Counted from the first letter of the stretch, positions 27,401-36,508 are shown. The stretch: 64,000 nucleotides of DNA from Psychrobacter proteolyticus (GCF_003350005.1 NZ_QLKS01000002.1:496001-560000); one strand, 5' to 3'. The notes: generated from the sequence alone by a model not told the origin. Numbers and translations: made by a program.

Positions 27401-28423
27401 TTAATTGCTGCCTTTAAACTGTATGGTAAAAGTCGGGTATTTAGGGTCGTCAGCATCAATTGGGAGACTGCCTGTATTGAGTACTGCTTGTCTCGCCGCT
27501 TCGTTGACCGTGTTATCAGGTCCAGAGGCGGTCACATTGACCACATCGCCATTTGCATTGACAGTGATGGTCAGGGTTGCACGTTGGGTAGAACCTCGCG
27601 CGGCGGTAGGCGGTGTATAGTTGCGTTTGATTAAATTGATGATTTCACTGTTGCTAGCACCTCGACTGCCACTAGATGCAGAGCGACTGCTGCCTTTGGA
27701 TGTGCTAGTAGTTGACGTATCTCCAGAAATCGTTGACTGTCCGTCTGACAGACTAAAGGTTCTACCTGCATTGCCAGAGCCATTGGTATCAATTTCTATA
27801 TTGCGATCAGTAGCAGTAGGACGTTTTATCTTGGGTGGGTTGTTTTGCTTTTGACGAAATTCTCCAAGCCTCTTTTGCTCTTCAATTCTTTGCTCTCTTT
27901 TTTCTTGTTCAATTTGATCCAGCTCTTCCATCGCGGAATCGTCTAATTCAGACGCCCATTCAGCCATTTTGCGCTCATACTCTTGGTTTTGCTCTCGTAG
28001 GCGTTGATGCTGTTCTTCACTCATGAGCATAGGCTGACTGGCAGGCTCTTCAGATCGCGTAAATACAGGGACATGCTGGGATTTTGGTTGGCTTGGATTT
28101 TGAGCACTAACGCTACTGCCAGACACTTCTGCCTGGGCACTACTGGACGAATCGCTAGTGCTACTATCCATCTGCATCGCACTGGCTGCTGCACGGTTGG
28201 CCAATATTTGTCCTTGCATTTCAGCAAGTTGCTCAGGAGATACCATGACCGTTTCGATGCTACCAGCAGTCTCAACCTCAGTGGTTTGATAGTTATAGAC
28301 CAGTATGCCAATGATAAGGCCATGCGCCAGCAAGCTTAGCAACGTCGGCAGAGTTAGTCCGTTGCTTTCTGGTTCGGTAGGTACATAGACGGCAGGAGCA
28401 TTATGCATGGTAAGGATACTCAT
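27401..28423 (-). CDS. tolA: Tol-Pal system protein TolA
   Basis: Inner-membrane protein that spans the periplasm and transmits energy from TolQR to TolB/Pal. A single membrane anchor lies at about residues 25-45. A Ser/Gln-rich stretch follows, then a charged coiled coil (about 135-195, EQEKREQRIEEQKRLGEF) and a Ser/Gly/Thr-rich linker. The C-terminal TolA/TonB-like domain has RGSTQRATLTITVNANGDV and KYPTFTIQFKGS. At 340 residues it is shorter than E. coli TolA (421), mainly in the helical stalk. The start has no clear ribosome binding site; an ATG six codons in is an alternative. Confidence 0.93.
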   Translation of the reverse strand: MSILTMHNAPAVYVPTEPESNGLTLPTLLSLLAHGLIIGILVYNYQTTEVETAGSIETVMVSPEQLAEMQGQILANRAAASAMQMDSSTSDSSSSAQAEVSGSSVSAQNPSQPKSQHVPVFTRSEEPASQPMLMSEEQHQRLREQNQEYERKMAEWASELDDSAMEELDQIEQEKREQRIEEQKRLGEFRQKQNNPPKIKRPTATDRNIEIDTNGSGNAGRTFSLSDGQSTISGDTSTTSTSKGSSRSASSGSRGASNSEIINLIKRNYTPPTAARGSTQRATLTITVNANGDVVNVTASGPDNTVNEAARQAVLNTGSLPIDADDPKYPTFTIQFKGSN

Positions 28424-28496
28424 GAACGTGGTTTGTCAGATTGATTACTAGGATTGGCTATTATGATATGAGACATTTACTAAGAATCATTTATCG

Positions 28497-28955
28497 CTAT
28501 AAAGAAGGCGTAGGTAGAGGTGCACCGGTCAGTAATCCAACTTTTTCGATACCTGCTTGCTGCAAGGTTGCCATGAGCGTCATAATGGCACCGTACTGAT
28601 TGTTTTGATCAGCATTGATCATTACCTGTACTGGCTCAGCGTTACTATTATCGCTCTGAGACTGTAGGTTAGATAATGTATTAATCAGCTCAGGCTCACT
28701 TACAGGTACGTCGACATTGCTTTCATAGCTAATAAAAATATCACCCTTGTCAGTCAATGAGACAATCACCGGTAATTGGCTTTGACTCATGGTATTGGTT
28801 TGCTCTTTTGGCAAATCAACATCGACGCCTGTAATTAGCATCGGCGCTGTCACCATAAATATCACCAGTAGCACCAGCATGACATCAATGTAAGGAACGA
28901 CGTTCATTTCTGCATTAAGGGCTTTTTTTTCACGGCCGTAGGGGTTTGGTTTCAT
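28497..28955 (-). CDS. tolR: Tol-Pal system protein TolR
   Basis: ExbD/TolR family subunit of the proton-driven TolQR motor. One membrane segment at about residues 18-40 contains the essential acid D24 (PYIDVMLVLLVIFMV). A periplasmic domain follows. It is 152 residues, the usual length. The ATG overlaps the tolQ stop (ATGA), so the two are translationally coupled. Confidence 0.96.
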   Translation of the reverse strand: MKPNPYGREKKALNAEMNVVPYIDVMLVLLVIFMVTAPMLITGVDVDLPKEQTNTMSQSQLPVIVSLTDKGDIFISYESNVDVPVSEPELINTLSNLQSQSDNSNAEPVQVMINADQNNQYGAIMTLMATLQQAGIEKVGLLTGAPLPTPSL

Positions 28956-29680
28956 AGCCCTTTCACCTGAGTGGTATTGGCACTTACTTGGGTTTCTCTC
29001 ATAACAGGGCTTTGTACGCTGGTCTCACGCTGTAGCATGCCTGTCATTTCATCACAAAATAAGGCACGCGAGTCATATAATCGGCTCGATTTTGCTGTGA
29101 AGTGATTGTATGCCAATACTGCAGGGATAGCAGCAAACAAACCCATGGCTGTGGCAATTAGTGCTTCGGCGATACCAGGAGCGACAGAAGCGAGGGTAGC
29201 TTGCTCAGTTTGAGACAATCCCAAAAAGGCATTCATGATACCCCACACTGTACCGAACAATCCGATGTACGGAGCAACGGAGCCAATGCTGGCTAGCGTC
29301 GTCAGTCCTGACTCTAGCAATTGCTGTTGACGGCCTAGGCCGACGCGCAATTTGCGTTCAACACCATCGATAATGTCATCTTTAGGTTGACGTTTTTTGT
29401 GCATTCTCAGGTATTCTGAAAAGCCAACATAAAAAATCTGCTCAAGCCCTTGACGGTCAGGAGAACCCTGAATACCTTGATATAACTTGGCCAAGTCTTC
29501 GCCTGACCAAAACCAAGTCTCAAATTGTTGATCAAAGTTTTTGGCTGTACCAAGTCGCGCACTCATGCGAAAGATAATAACCCAGCTGAGTAAAGAGGCT
29601 AATAACAATAGTGCCATCACAATCTGCACCAATAGACTGGCTTGGGTAATAAGATCGACAATATTTAATGATTCAGGCAT
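28952..29680 (-). CDS. tolQ: Tol-Pal system protein TolQ
   Basis: MotA/TolQ/ExbB-family channel subunit of the Tol motor. Three membrane spans are visible: about 15-36, 130-152 (SIGSVAPYIGLFGTVWGIM) and 165-190 (IAEALIATAMGLFAAIPAVLAYN). The GLFGTVWGIMNAF block is the family signature. It is 242 residues. It is the first gene of the tol operon. The ybgC thioesterase gene that often precedes tolQ is absent, and a 628-bp gap lies upstream. Confidence 0.96.
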   Translation of the reverse strand: MPESLNIVDLITQASLLVQIVMALLLLASLLSWVIIFRMSARLGTAKNFDQQFETWFWSGEDLAKLYQGIQGSPDRQGLEQIFYVGFSEYLRMHKKRQPKDDIIDGVERKLRVGLGRQQQLLESGLTTLASIGSVAPYIGLFGTVWGIMNAFLGLSQTEQATLASVAPGIAEALIATAMGLFAAIPAVLAYNHFTAKSSRLYDSRALFCDEMTGMLQRETSVQSPVMRETQVSANTTQVKGL

Positions 29681-30308
29681 GTAATGGACTCACGAATAAT
29701 TGATAACAGCTGGCTGGAATAGTGATATCCGAACCAGACAACCCCTAAACAAACACTATTTACTTTTTATTATTTAATACGCAGCAAGGTTTCTTCACTA
29801 AAATTTGTAACTGTGCTTAGAAAAATGCTGCAACAGTAAGTATCGCGATTTAGGTATCGGTATAATAACCCCCTAGTTTACTTCTAAATGAGAGAAAGGT
29901 CATTATTAATGTGTTAAACGACTATTTAGTTAGGCTGCTACTGATTAAGTCATTAGTTAGTTGGATAACATGAATAATGACATAGCAAACACTTATCACC
30001 TAAAACTCATGACTCAAATCGAATATTACCTTAATAACGAATAGAAAGTCGTTTTTCAAATAGCGTAGGGCAACATGACTGTATGTGGCTTTTCATATGG
30101 CTTTTCTGACCAATAGTCTTGAAGTCTTTCAAAATCGCATTTTGTACGAGATAGACATTATCAACGATTGAGTTTGTAAGATAACTGGTCTAATATGTTA
30201 CGCTTTGTTACTACATTATTCTTATTGTGGCATCGTTATTTTTTCGCTGAGGTCATGTTTAATTTTAGGTAATGATGACTTTTTATTAGCCAGTCGGGGG
30301 CGACACTT
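29681..30308. other. tolQ / purine permease divergent region
   Basis: A 628-bp AT-rich gap with the two promoters. No gene seen. A degenerate RutR-type sequence GACCAATAGTC at 30109-30119 has one base fewer between its arms than the sites near the xdh and ura genes, so its function is doubtful. Confidence 0.45.
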
Positions 30309-31604
30309 ATGAATGCAATTGAACGCTATTTTGGGATTAATGGTGAAAATACCACGATCAAAACAGAAATCATCGCTGGTATAACCACGTTCTTGACGAT
30401 GGCCTATATTATCTTTGTTAACCCTAACGTCTTAGCCGATGCCGGTATGGATAAAGGGGCCGTATTTGTAGCAACCTGTATAGCAGCAGCGGTAGGTTGT
30501 TTCATCATGGGTATCTATGCCCGATTACCCGTCGCGCTCGCACCAGGTATGGGGCTTAATGCTTTCTTTACCTATGGTGTGGTTCTGGGTATGGGCTACG
30601 CATGGCAGACTGCGCTAGGTGCGGTATTCTTGTCTGGTTGTATCTTTGTACTACTGAGTCTATTTAAGATTCGTGAAGCAATTATTAATGCCATTCCAAC
30701 GTCTCTCAAAAACGGCGTAGTCGCTGGTATTGGTGCGTTTTTGGCGTTTATTGCATTGCAAAGCGCAGGCATCATCGTTAATCATGATGCAACCTTAGTT
30801 GGTCTTGGGGACATGACATCATTTGGTCCTGTCATGGCTTCACTAGGTTTTGTTGTTATCATTGGCCTGTCTTATAAGAGAGTCCCAGGTGCGGTAACCA
30901 TTGGTATTTTATTGGTTGCGTTGATTAGCTTATTAATGGGTTATACACAGTTTACAGGTATCCTTTCTTCACCGCCTTCTATTGCACCGACACTTATGCA
31001 GTTAGACATTGCTGGTGCATTTGATGTGGGCATGATCAGTGTGATTTTTGCTTTCTTATTTGTCGATTTGTTTGATACCGCTGGTACTTTGATTGCTACC
31101 ACTAGCCAAGCAAAGCTAACGGACAAAGATGGCAATATCCCGAACATGGGTAAAGCACTACTCGCTGATTCAACAGCGACAGTAGCTGGTTCTTTACTGG
31201 GTACTTCATCGACGACCAGTTATATCGAGAGTATCTCTGGTATCGCCTCAGGTGGCCGTACGGGCCTGATGGCTGTTACGGTAGGTGTGTTATTCCTGTT
31301 CAGTATTTTCTTCTCGCCGCTAGCAGGTATGATTCCAGCTTATGCAACCGCTGGCGCTATCTTTTATGTAGCCGTACTCATGATGGGTACTCTAAAGGAC
31401 ATTAACTGGAGCGACTTAACAGAAGCAGCACCAGTGGTCGTCGTATTGCTATTCACACCGCTTACATACTCTATCGCTGACGGTATCGCGCTTGGTTTTA
31501 TTACCTTTACGGCTGTAAAAGCAATTGCGGGCAAGTTTGCAGATATCAGTATCGCTGTCTGGATTTTGACTGCTATATTGTTGTTCAAGATTATTTTCTT
31601 ATAA
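30309..31604 (+). CDS. AzgA-type purine (guanine/hypoxanthine/adenine) permease
   Basis: Inner-membrane proton symporter for purine bases, of the AzgA/PbuG/GhxP branch. The 431-residue protein opens with ERYFGINGENTTIKTEIIAG. It contains FLTMAYIIFVNP and APGMGLNAFFTY, both strong AzgA signatures, and later LFVDLFDTAGTL and GTSSTTSYIES. About 12-14 spans are visible. The exact base cannot be told. It is monocistronic, ends at a near-perfect terminator, and may supply substrate to the purine pathway encoded at 10-23 kb. Confidence 0.92.
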   Translation: MNAIERYFGINGENTTIKTEIIAGITTFLTMAYIIFVNPNVLADAGMDKGAVFVATCIAAAVGCFIMGIYARLPVALAPGMGLNAFFTYGVVLGMGYAWQTALGAVFLSGCIFVLLSLFKIREAIINAIPTSLKNGVVAGIGAFLAFIALQSAGIIVNHDATLVGLGDMTSFGPVMASLGFVVIIGLSYKRVPGAVTIGILLVALISLLMGYTQFTGILSSPPSIAPTLMQLDIAGAFDVGMISVIFAFLFVDLFDTAGTLIATTSQAKLTDKDGNIPNMGKALLADSTATVAGSLLGTSSTTSYIESISGIASGGRTGLMAVTVGVLFLFSIFFSPLAGMIPAYATAGAIFYVAVLMMGTLKDINWSDLTEAAPVVVVLLFTPLTYSIADGIALGFITFTAVKAIAGKFADISIAVWILTAILLFKIIFL

Positions 31605-31650
31605 TGCAATGCAAGGCGTTATAAGACATTAGATAGTGTCTTAAACAAGA

Positions 31651-31687
31651 AACCCTCCTTATCATTTGATGATAAGGAGGGTTTTTC
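31651..31687 (+). terminator. terminator of the AzgA-type permease gene
   Basis: Perfect 15-bp stem (31651-31665 with 31669-31683), 3-nt loop, then a T run. Confidence 0.95.
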
Positions 31688-31866
31688 TTTGTCAGTAAAT
31701 AAGCCTATCGTCTTGATCTAAGCCCTGTATGCTCGATGCTAATGTTTGGTATTTTTGTTACTAGTGTTAAGCAGCGTGATGACAAACTATAGGCAATAGC
31801 AAACAAAAAAACGTAACCAAAGAGTCATAGTCAGTAAATTGCTTGTAAGTTATTGTTATTTAGATA

Positions 31867-31896
31867 GAAATTAATTATTTGAAAATGATTAATTTC
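31867..31896. promoter_or_regulatory. inverted repeat upstream of putA
   Basis: GAAATTAAT and ATTAATTTC, perfect 9-bp arms 12 nt apart, just upstream of a possible -10 (TATTAT, 31922-31927). Candidate operator. The encoded PutA has no DNA-binding domain, so another regulator would have to act here. Confidence 0.4.
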
Positions 31897-31902
31897 GTTA
31901 GT

Positions 31903-31927
31903 TTGAAAAAAAAAATCGTGATATTAT
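31903..31927 (+). promoter_or_regulatory. weak promoter candidate for putA
   Basis: TATTAT at 31922-31927 with no -35 at normal spacing (TTAGTT 18 nt upstream is the best, TTGAAA at 13 nt). Low support. Confidence 0.25.
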
Positions 31928-32093
31928 AGCCGAGTTAAGCGCATCACCTCAATCAACGCCGTAGAGGTTTTTCTTACAGTGAATTAGCATCATCAAAGAT
32001 GACAGATTTGTAATTATTAGAGCGATTTTTCGGTTCAATAAGGCGATATTTGGTCATCACACTCCTTTCACTACTAACAAGAAGAAGGCACTA

Positions 32094-32132
32094 ATGCCGC
32101 TTAGCTTTTCGTTGTTGCCTTTGTATTGTTAA
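32094..32132 (+). CDS. possible putA leader peptide (12 aa)
   Basis: ATG preceded by AGAAGAAGG at ideal spacing opens a 12-residue frame MPLSFSLLPLYC with Pro at 2 and 9. Its stop codon lies in the 5' arm of a stem (32128-32137 with 32159-32167). A second hairpin with a T run follows at 32172-32192. The arrangement resembles a leader-peptide control region, but no antiterminator pairing was found. Speculative. Confidence 0.35.
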   Translation: MPLSFSLLPLYC

Positions 32133-32171
32133 CGTAGCCCGTTTAACAGTCGAACGACCTACTTAACCGTC

Positions 32172-32192
32172 TCCAGCCTATGCTGGATTTTT
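32172..32192 (+). terminator. attenuator-like hairpin before putA
   Basis: TCCAGC / GCTGGA stem with a CTAT loop, followed directly by TTTTT and then AGTTTT, 160 nt before the putA start. It could stop part of the transcripts in the leader. Confidence 0.5.
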
Positions 32193-32349
32193 AGTTTTGT
32201 GATGGCGCCGTTTGGTCTTTTGATTATTGCTGTGAATATCCGTCAATAACCACTATTTTTTGATAGCGGTTATGAGCAGTTATACAGGACGATCAGACTT
32301 CCTAAAGCACCATTTATTATGGTTTTTAAACGATAGTTATGGAGTTATT

Positions 32350-35300
32350 ATGAACCCAGTAGACCAGTTTACCCCGCAAGAGCCGATCTTGTTTAATCCT
32401 GTTGATATGCTGTCGCCTGAGTATCTCGCCCAGTCAGCAGAAGAGCTAAATAAGCGTATCTCACCGCTATATAGCGCCGATGAAGAACGTTGGTTGTCTG
32501 AGTTATTGCCACTTGCCAAACCCAGTATAGAAGAACGCGATGCTGCTGCTGAGCAAACGCGCAAACTGGTCGAGCACGTGCGTAATGATGGTAAAGCCGT
32601 CAAGATGGTTGACTCATTATTGCTCGAGTATAGCCTTGATACCCAAGAAGGTATCTTGCTAATGAGCTTAGCAGAAGCCTTGATTCGTGTACCAGACAAC
32701 TATACGGCTGATGCGTTGATTCATGACAAAATGAGTGTGGCTGACTGGAAAAAGCACATTAAAAATGACAATGGCTTTATGGTCAATGCCTCTACTTGGG
32801 GCATGATGATGACTGGTCGCGTTGTCAGTATTGACAGCAGCACCACTGCATCAGGTTTCTTGGATCGCATGACTAAGAAGATGGGTGAGCCTGTCATTCG
32901 TAGTGCGATGCAAAAAGCCATGCGTATCATGGGCCATCAGTTTGTATTGGGCGAGACCATCGAAGACGCCAATAAAAACAGCCAGCCATATCGTAATAGA
33001 GGCTATACCTATTCATTTGATATGTTAGGTGAAGCGGCCATCACGCATAAAGATGCGGAAAAATACTTCAATGACTATCTACATGCGATTAGAGCCACTG
33101 CTAACGTAAAAGTCAAAGAAGGCATGCCAAAGCCGTCAGTGTCTATCAAATTATCAGCACTGCATCCTCGCTATGAAGCCACGCAAGAAGCACAAGTAAT
33201 GGGCTTATTGCGTCAGCGCTGCCTGCTATTGATTGAAGCGGCACGTGAAGTCAATGTCGATATCAGTATTGATGCTGAAGAAGCAGATCGTCTGGAGATT
33301 TCTCTCAAACTGTTTGAGTCTTTGTACCGTGATAATTTAACGGCGGACTGGGATGGTTTAGGTATCGTTGTACAAGGGTACTCTAAACGCGCTATCGCTG
33401 TATTAGCCTGGCTTGCTCGTTTGTCTACTGAAGTCGGTGATCGTATTCCAGTACGTCTAGTAAAAGGCGCTTACTGGGATACTGAGATCAAACTTGCTCA
33501 GCAAAAAGGTCTATCAGGCTATCCAGTTTGGACACGTAAAGAAGGTACGGATACTGCATATCTTGCTTGTGCGCGCTTCTTATTGTCAGACCATCTGCGC
33601 GGGCTAATCTGGCCACAGTTTGCGACGCATAATGCGCATACACTGTCATCAATCATGACCATGAGTGCACATAGAGAGTTTGAGTTCCAACGTCTGCACG
33701 GCATGGGCGATGCGCTTTACGATCATATTTTGCAAGCTTATGAGATTCCTGTACGTATCTATGCGCCAGTAGGTGCACATAAAGACTTGCTACCGTACTT
33801 GGTACGCCGCTTGCTTGAGAACGGTGCCAACAGCTCGTTTGTTCATCAGTTGCTAGACAAGTCTTACCCAATCGAAAAGCTAACGGTCCATCCATACGAC
33901 AAGCTGCTTGGTAATGCAACATTGCACAATCCAGACATCCCGTTACCGTTAGAGATTTACGGTGAGCGTCGTGCAAGTTTTGGCCCTAATATCTTTGTAG
34001 AGTCACAATGGTTGCCGTTCAAATCAGCTATTGATAGCCATCTACACAAAACATGGTCAGCAACCTCTATCATTAATGGTAAAGCTGTTGATACCTATGA
34101 AGTAGATGGTCAAACGAATCAACTTGATACGCAGACTGTACTTGCGCCTTGGAACCACGAAGTTAGTGCTGGTAAAGTAACTTATGCCAACGCTGAAGTG
34201 GCTCGCCAAGCGATTGACGTTGCTGTTGCTGGTCAAGAGGTATGGAAAAATGTACCAGCTGCTAAGCGTGCTGAGATATTACGTAAGATTGCTGAGCTAT
34301 ACGAAGAAAACTACGCTGAGCTAATGGCACTATGCCAAGTTGAAGCGGGCAAAACCATGCAAGATGGCATCGATGAAATCAAAGAAGCCGTTGATTTCTG
34401 TCGTTTCTATGCTGACGAAGCAGAGCGCCTAGATGATGTCGTGCATGAATTTACAGACTTGGCTGGTAAGCAGTCTCGTCAAGTGTATAAAGCACGCGGT
34501 ACTTTTGTCTGTATCAGTCCATGGAACTTCCCATTGGCTATCTATACGGGACAGATTGTAGCTGCACTTGCTGCAGGTAACACCGTAGTAGCGAAACCTG
34601 CTGAACAAACCAGTTTGGTAGCTCATTTTGGTGCCCAGTTGATGTATCAAGCGGGTATACCAGCCGAAGCATTGCAATTGGTCATTGGTGCAGGCGACGT
34701 AGGTGGTGCTTTGACGGCTGCTGATAATATCGCAGGTGTGATATTTACAGGTTCGACTCAAACAGCCCAACGTATCAACCAAAGCTTAAATGACCATGCA
34801 CAAACCAGTGGCGAATTGCCTGTCTTTATCGCTGAGACTGGCGGTCAAAACGCAATGATCGTTGACTCAACAGCATTGCCAGAGCAAGTCGTTAGAGATG
34901 CGGTACTATCAGCATTTGGTTCAGCAGGTCAGCGTTGTTCAGCTTGTCGCATATTGTGTGTACAGGAAGAAATGGCGGATGACTTAATCGAGCTATTGCA
35001 AGGTAATATGGCTGAGCTGTCTGTAGGTAATCCTCTATATGCTGCCACAGATGTAGGTCCAGTAATTGATGCGGATGCTAAGCATGGTTTAGAGGCGCAT
35101 ATCGAACGTATGGGTGCTGAGCCGACTGCTACTATTTTGGCACAGACGCCGATGAGCTCAAGCTCAGTCGTCAGTCAAGAGAAGTCTACTTTTGTATTGC
35201 CAACCGCAATCGAAGTGAAAAGCATCGATGTGATCGGTGGTGAGCACTTTGGCCCAATTCTACACGTACTGCGCTATCAAGCACGTGATTTGAATAAGCT

Positions 35301-35613
35301 GATTGATGCCATTAACAACACAGGCTTTGGTTTGACGTTAGGTATTCATAGCCGTATCGAAAATACTGTTGAGCACATTGAGCGCCGTGCCTTTGTCGGC
35401 AACACTTACATCAACCGTAACCAAATCGGCGCGGTCGTAAACGTACAGCCATTCGGTGGTTGTGGTCTATCAGGTACTGGTCCTAAAGCTGGTGGCCCGC
35501 ACTATGTCGCACGTCTCATGCAACTTAGCTCAGAAACAGTCAACGCTGAACAGTCAGCTGCTCATATGACAGCGACCGAAACCCAAACTACCACTCAAAC
35601 AGAACTCGCATAA
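32350..35613 (+). CDS. putA: Bifunctional proline utilization protein PutA
   Basis: Oxidises proline to glutamate with its FAD-dependent proline dehydrogenase and NAD-dependent P5C dehydrogenase domains. The start is set at ATG 32350, with TATGGAG 6-7 nt upstream. A frame extending back to 32260 lacks support. The proline dehydrogenase barrel spans about residues 150-480, with VRLVKGAYWDTEIK. The aldehyde dehydrogenase domain spans about 540-1050, with general base E829 (IAETGGQN) and nucleophile C863 (SAGQRCSACR). No ribbon-helix-helix domain is present, so it should not repress its own gene as E. coli PutA does. After GGCGLSGTGPKAGG the chain ends in a Thr/Gln-rich tail; the usual C-terminal domain is encoded by the next gene. 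Confidence 0.96.
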   Translation: MNPVDQFTPQEPILFNPVDMLSPEYLAQSAEELNKRISPLYSADEERWLSELLPLAKPSIEERDAAAEQTRKLVEHVRNDGKAVKMVDSLLLEYSLDTQEGILLMSLAEALIRVPDNYTADALIHDKMSVADWKKHIKNDNGFMVNASTWGMMMTGRVVSIDSSTTASGFLDRMTKKMGEPVIRSAMQKAMRIMGHQFVLGETIEDANKNSQPYRNRGYTYSFDMLGEAAITHKDAEKYFNDYLHAIRATANVKVKEGMPKPSVSIKLSALHPRYEATQEAQVMGLLRQRCLLLIEAAREVNVDISIDAEEADRLEISLKLFESLYRDNLTADWDGLGIVVQGYSKRAIAVLAWLARLSTEVGDRIPVRLVKGAYWDTEIKLAQQKGLSGYPVWTRKEGTDTAYLACARFLLSDHLRGLIWPQFATHNAHTLSSIMTMSAHREFEFQRLHGMGDALYDHILQAYEIPVRIYAPVGAHKDLLPYLVRRLLENGANSSFVHQLLDKSYPIEKLTVHPYDKLLGNATLHNPDIPLPLEIYGERRASFGPNIFVESQWLPFKSAIDSHLHKTWSATSIINGKAVDTYEVDGQTNQLDTQTVLAPWNHEVSAGKVTYANAEVARQAIDVAVAGQEVWKNVPAAKRAEILRKIAELYEENYAELMALCQVEAGKTMQDGIDEIKEAVDFCRFYADEAERLDDVVHEFTDLAGKQSRQVYKARGTFVCISPWNFPLAIYTGQIVAALAAGNTVVAKPAEQTSLVAHFGAQLMYQAGIPAEALQLVIGAGDVGGALTAADNIAGVIFTGSTQTAQRINQSLNDHAQTSGELPVFIAETGGQNAMIVDSTALPEQVVRDAVLSAFGSAGQRCSACRILCVQEEMADDLIELLQGNMAELSVGNPLYAATDVGPVIDADAKHGLEAHIERMGAEPTATILAQTPMSSSSVVSQEKSTFVLPTAIEVKSIDVIGGEHFGPILHVLRYQARDLNKLIDAINNTGFGLTLGIHSRIENTVEHIERRAFVGNTYINRNQIGAVVNVQPFGGCGLSGTGPKAGGPHYVARLMQLSSETVNAEQSAAHMTATETQTTTQTELA

Positions 35614-35624
35614 GGAGTAGCAAC

Positions 35625-36317
35625 ATGGCGACTGAATTCAAAAAAAATCATGCCCAGGTTTGTGAATCTTGGCGATTACTCGGCGCAGTGAATCGCGCAA
35701 CGTATCTACAAGCAGCCATTCCAAAACTGGCATTGCTTACTGGTGATGCCAATAAAGCAAAGCGTTTATTCAACCATTTGTTGAGCGCTGCGCCTAGCTT
35801 GGATGAGATGCATCGTATGACAGGGGCAACAGGCGAGTCCAATGACTTGTATGTGACTGGTCGTGGTAAGACGATGGTCATCGGTGGCGAAACTGCTAGA
35901 GCCATGGCAGTATTAGGTCAGCTTATCGCGGCACTCCTAACAGGTAATGAAGTTATATTGCACTGCCCAAGCCAAGATGAGATGTGTAATGAAGCTGCTA
36001 AGATACTGCACGACACAGGTATCAGCGAAGATGTATTGAGTGTGGCTAACGATTCGCAAACAGTCACGCTTTTATATATCGATCGTCTAGCACAAGTGGC
36101 TGTCTCTGGTAGCCGCAGCGAAGTGCAAGCCATCAGTCAAGAGCTTGCCAATACTGACGGTATTTTGACGCAGGTTATTAGTGTTACTGATATGGAAGGC
36201 TTGTCAGAAATGCTAACGCCTGATTACCTACATCGTTTTGTCACTGAGCGAGTCAAGACTATCAATACCACAGCAATCGGTGGTAACGCGAGCTTGCTTG
36301 AGCTTGGTACAGAGTAG
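35625..36317 (+). CDS. Free-standing PutA C-terminal (ALDH-superfamily) domain
   Basis: A 230-residue protein whose gene starts 11 nt after putA, with GGAG upstream. Its end, ERVKTINTTAIGGNASLLEL, matches the conserved C-terminus of long PutA proteins (E. coli ends near SVNTAAAGGNASLM, from memory). TGATGESNDL and the later AVSGSRSEVQAI segment line up with the same domain. In long PutAs this domain, an inactive ALDH-like fold, helps close the substrate tunnel. It has no catalytic Cys-Glu pair. It probably binds PutA in trans; that is inference. Confidence 0.8.
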   Translation: MATEFKKNHAQVCESWRLLGAVNRATYLQAAIPKLALLTGDANKAKRLFNHLLSAAPSLDEMHRMTGATGESNDLYVTGRGKTMVIGGETARAMAVLGQLIAALLTGNEVILHCPSQDEMCNEAAKILHDTGISEDVLSVANDSQTVTLLYIDRLAQVAVSGSRSEVQAISQELANTDGILTQVISVTDMEGLSEMLTPDYLHRFVTERVKTINTTAIGGNASLLELGTE

Positions 36318-36430
36318 AGTCAATGCAGTAATTACGAATCCGCTTAGTTTTTATATCAACTTTTATAAAGGCTAAGCGGTGTTTGGTAGCGCTATAACTA
36401 CCAAACCAGTGATTGCATAAGATGTATAAG

Positions 36431-36473
36431 AAAAAACCGCTATCTGAGTAATTATCAGATAGCGGTTTTTTTA
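36431..36473. terminator. bidirectional terminator, putA operon / roxA
   Basis: A 17-bp stem including A/T ends (36431-36447 with 36455-36471) and a 7-nt loop. A and T runs suit both directions. Confidence 0.93.
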
Positions 36474-36508
36474 TTTATGCTGTTTAACTGAAGCCTGATG
36501 ACAGGATG

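Larger units (their letters stand above)
31688..32349. other. putA leader and promoter region
   Basis: 662 bp before the chosen putA start. It holds an inverted repeat (31867-31896), a TATTAT at 31922-31927, a 12-codon open frame with a good ribosome binding site (32094-32132) and a terminator-like hairpin (32172-32192), each listed separately. Confidence 0.5.

Noticed and set aside
29681..30308. Purine riboswitch ahead of the AzgA-type permease
   Set aside because: No conserved purine-aptamer core could be recognised, and the class is rare in gammaproteobacteria.
32260..32349. 30-codon N-terminal extension of putA
   Set aside because: ATG 32350 has a good GGAG site; the extension has none and does not encode a ribbon-helix-helix domain.
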